From assembly GCA_024641365.1 (NCBI GenBank), contig JAHEDF010000036.1, forward strand, positions 1 through 15,060: 15,060 nucleotides of DNA. Reading direction: 5' to 3'. The DNA is from Planctomycetota bacterium. Its GTDB lineage: Bacteria > Planctomycetota > UBA11346. A program made the position numbers and the translations under genes. Below are positions 13,927-15,060 of this stretch, piece by piece (the first letter of the stretch is position 1; every line of letters starts with the position of its first letter). Under the pieces are notes generated by a model, which saw only the letters and a program-made list of their open reading frames with translations, was not told the origin of the DNA and made no database searches.

Positions 13927-14499
13927 GTGACTACACCCAGGCCATCTTTAACGCTGGATGCTGACTCATCTGCACTATTGCTTATTGATGTGCAAGATCG
14001 TTTTTTATCAGCCGTTCCTGCCATTGCAGAAGATCAATCAGTTGGACGTAATTGCCGCATGTTGTTAACGGCTGCTTCCATGCTTTCTGTTCCACAATTA
14101 ATTTCCGAACAATATCCAAAAGGATTGGGGACAACATTACCGCATTTAATAACTGCTGCTCCTACTGCTCCGCGAATCGCAAAAATGCATTTCAGCTGCG
14201 CCGAAGAGCCCGTATTACAACAAGCAATTGATGGGCTTGGACGTCGACAAATGGTCATTTGCGGGATAGAGGCGCATGTCTGTGTACTCACAACCGTTGC
14301 TGATTTAATGAGCCGTAATTATCAGGTGGTCGTAGCTGGCGATGCGATAGCTAGCCGCAACCCTGAGCATGTAACAATGGCAACTGTTGCGATGCGCGAT
14401 TTAGGCGCTCTCGTACTGCCTTGTGAAAGTATCATTATGCGTTGGCAACGACGTGCTGGAATCGGTTGCTTTAAAGCGCTTTCTCAATTGATCCGTTAA
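13927..14499 (+). CDS. Isochorismatase-fold cysteine hydrolase (ISOC1/2-like)
   Basis: A 190-residue single-domain member of the isochorismatase/nicotinamidase superfamily. The predicted catalytic triad is Asp21 in LLIDVQDRF, Lys86 in AKMHFSC and Cys119 in GIEAHVCV. SEQYPKGLG (60-68), SRNPEH and the C-terminal FKALSQLI match the ISOC1/ISOC2-like branch, for which a physiological substrate is generally not known, rather than true siderophore isochorismatases. The start is GTG at 13927 with GAGG 5 nt upstream (TGAGGTTTTCGTG). It probably ends the transcript beginning with the two phosphatases. Its last 29 bases overlap the 3' end of the opposing pseudouridine synthase gene, so the C-terminus is encoded in antisense to that gene. 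Confidence 0.9.
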   Translation: MTTPRPSLTLDADSSALLLIDVQDRFLSAVPAIAEDQSVGRNCRMLLTAASMLSVPQLISEQYPKGLGTTLPHLITAAPTAPRIAKMHFSCAEEPVLQQAIDGLGRRQMVICGIEAHVCVLTTVADLMSRNYQVVVAGDAIASRNPEHVTMATVAMRDLGALVLPCESIIMRWQRRAGIGCFKALSQLIR

Positions 14500-15060
14500 A
14501 CTCAATCGTCGTTTGTAACATCGCATTTAATTCACTCGCGCTAATTTCTCGCATGTGCCCTGAGGTTAAATCATGCGGTAACACTAAATTACCGATGCGA
14601 TCACGATGTAATTGAATAACTTCTCCGCCTAGCGCTGCAATCATACGACGCACTTGATGATAACGGCCTTCATGCAAATGCAGTGTGGCTAATCCATTGC
14701 CATCATCATCCTCGCCATCTAATTCTAATAATGCAGGGATTGTCGGCTTAGGGTCCCCCTCTAATAACATCCCTTTTGCACAACGTTTTACTGCATGTGC
14801 TGATAATTTCCCTTTGTAGGTTATACGATAACGTTTCTCTAAATGTTTACGTGGATTGGTGAGCGCGTGAATTAAATTACCGTCAGATGTCAGCACTAAT
14901 AATCCGCTGGTGTCTCGATCAAGGCGACCCGCAGTTTCCATTGGCAAATGTTCATAGGCAGCTGGTAATAATTCTTCTACTAAAGGTGCTTCATTTGGGT
15001 CGTGACTACATGCATATCCGATTGGTTTATTAAATAGTAACGTCGCAGTCGTTACTCCCT
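14471..15060 (-). CDS. RsuA/RluB/RluE/RluF-family rRNA pseudouridine synthase, 5' end outside the window
   Basis: The frame runs in from the right edge without a stop and ends at TAA (14473-14471); 195 residues are visible. LLFNKPIGYACS is the family start of the catalytic domain. AGRLDRDTSGLLVLTSDG carries the catalytic Asp (residue 47 of the visible part), PRKHLEKRYRI follows, and HEGRYHQVRRMIAALG plus LHRDRIGNLVL are the later conserved blocks. It isomerises a specific uridine in 16S or 23S rRNA; which one cannot be told without the N-terminus, where an S4 RNA-binding domain would sit. A TTG (14947) and ATG (14941) occur inside the domain and are not the true start. It converges on and overlaps the isochorismatase gene by 29 nt. 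Confidence 0.92.
   Translation of the reverse strand, partial: GVTTATLLFNKPIGYACSHDPNEAPLVEELLPAAYEHLPMETAGRLDRDTSGLLVLTSDGNLIHALTNPRKHLEKRYRITYKGKLSAHAVKRCAKGMLLEGDPKPTIPALLELDGEDDDGNGLATLHLHEGRYHQVRRMIAALGGEVIQLHRDRIGNLVLPHDLTSGHMREISASELNAMLQTTIEFNGSIEKAL

Overview
The window carries 14 protein-coding genes I am willing to call: eight complete or partial on the plus strand and six on the minus strand. There is no rRNA, tRNA, insertion sequence or CRISPR array that I can see. The content looks like a bacterial chromosome of moderate-to-low GC. Several traits suggest a member of the Planctomycetota or a related PVC lineage: a run of long type II secretion/type IV pilus-like pseudopilins, a cysteine-free 'DGEL' anti-sigma-like membrane protein, a SpoIIE-type phosphatase with a large N-terminal extension, a YfcE-like phosphoesterase, and MEP-pathway isoprenoid synthesis. 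This placement is inference from gene style, not proven by a marker gene.

Layout. Bases 1-3885 (minus strand) form one tight cluster. A 183-residue three-helix membrane protein with an anti-sigma-like N-terminus comes first, followed by four tandem prepilin-like proteins; the last is cut by the left edge. Spacing is 2 nt, 2 nt, 37 nt and a 4-nt overlap, so this reads as an operon for a secretion or pilus-like fibre, with a putative regulator at its head. A divergent intergenic region (3886-4165) separates it from eda (KDPG/KHG aldolase, plus strand), which ends with a probable terminator. Next is a compact plus-strand operon hisC-dxr-nadK (histidinol-phosphate aminotransferase, DXP reductoisomerase, an atypical NAD kinase) with start/stop overlaps at both junctions. 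A minus-strand MFS transporter meets nadK tail to tail with one base between stop codons.

About 670 bases (9258-9925) hold no convincing gene but several short inverted repeats, including an A5-CCTCC-T5 palindrome. Then comes a plus-strand run: a metallophosphoesterase; a 718-residue protein joining three tandem CPxC...HLxxC zinc-finger-like repeats, a long Pro/Thr-rich linker and a SpoIIE-type PP2C phosphatase; a second, stand-alone PP2C phosphatase; and an ISOC-type isochorismatase-fold hydrolase. A minus-strand RsuA/RluB-family pseudouridine synthase, cut by the right edge, overlaps the isochorismatase gene by 29 nt at its 3' end.

The most unusual object is the triple zinc-finger/SpoIIE protein: its finger array looks like an undescribed sensing or scaffolding module on a phosphatase. 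Its Shine-Dalgarno site lies inside a predicted hairpin, and it is followed by a PP2C phosphatase, so the two may form a phospho-signalling unit. Its cognate kinase and anti-sigma partners are not in this window.
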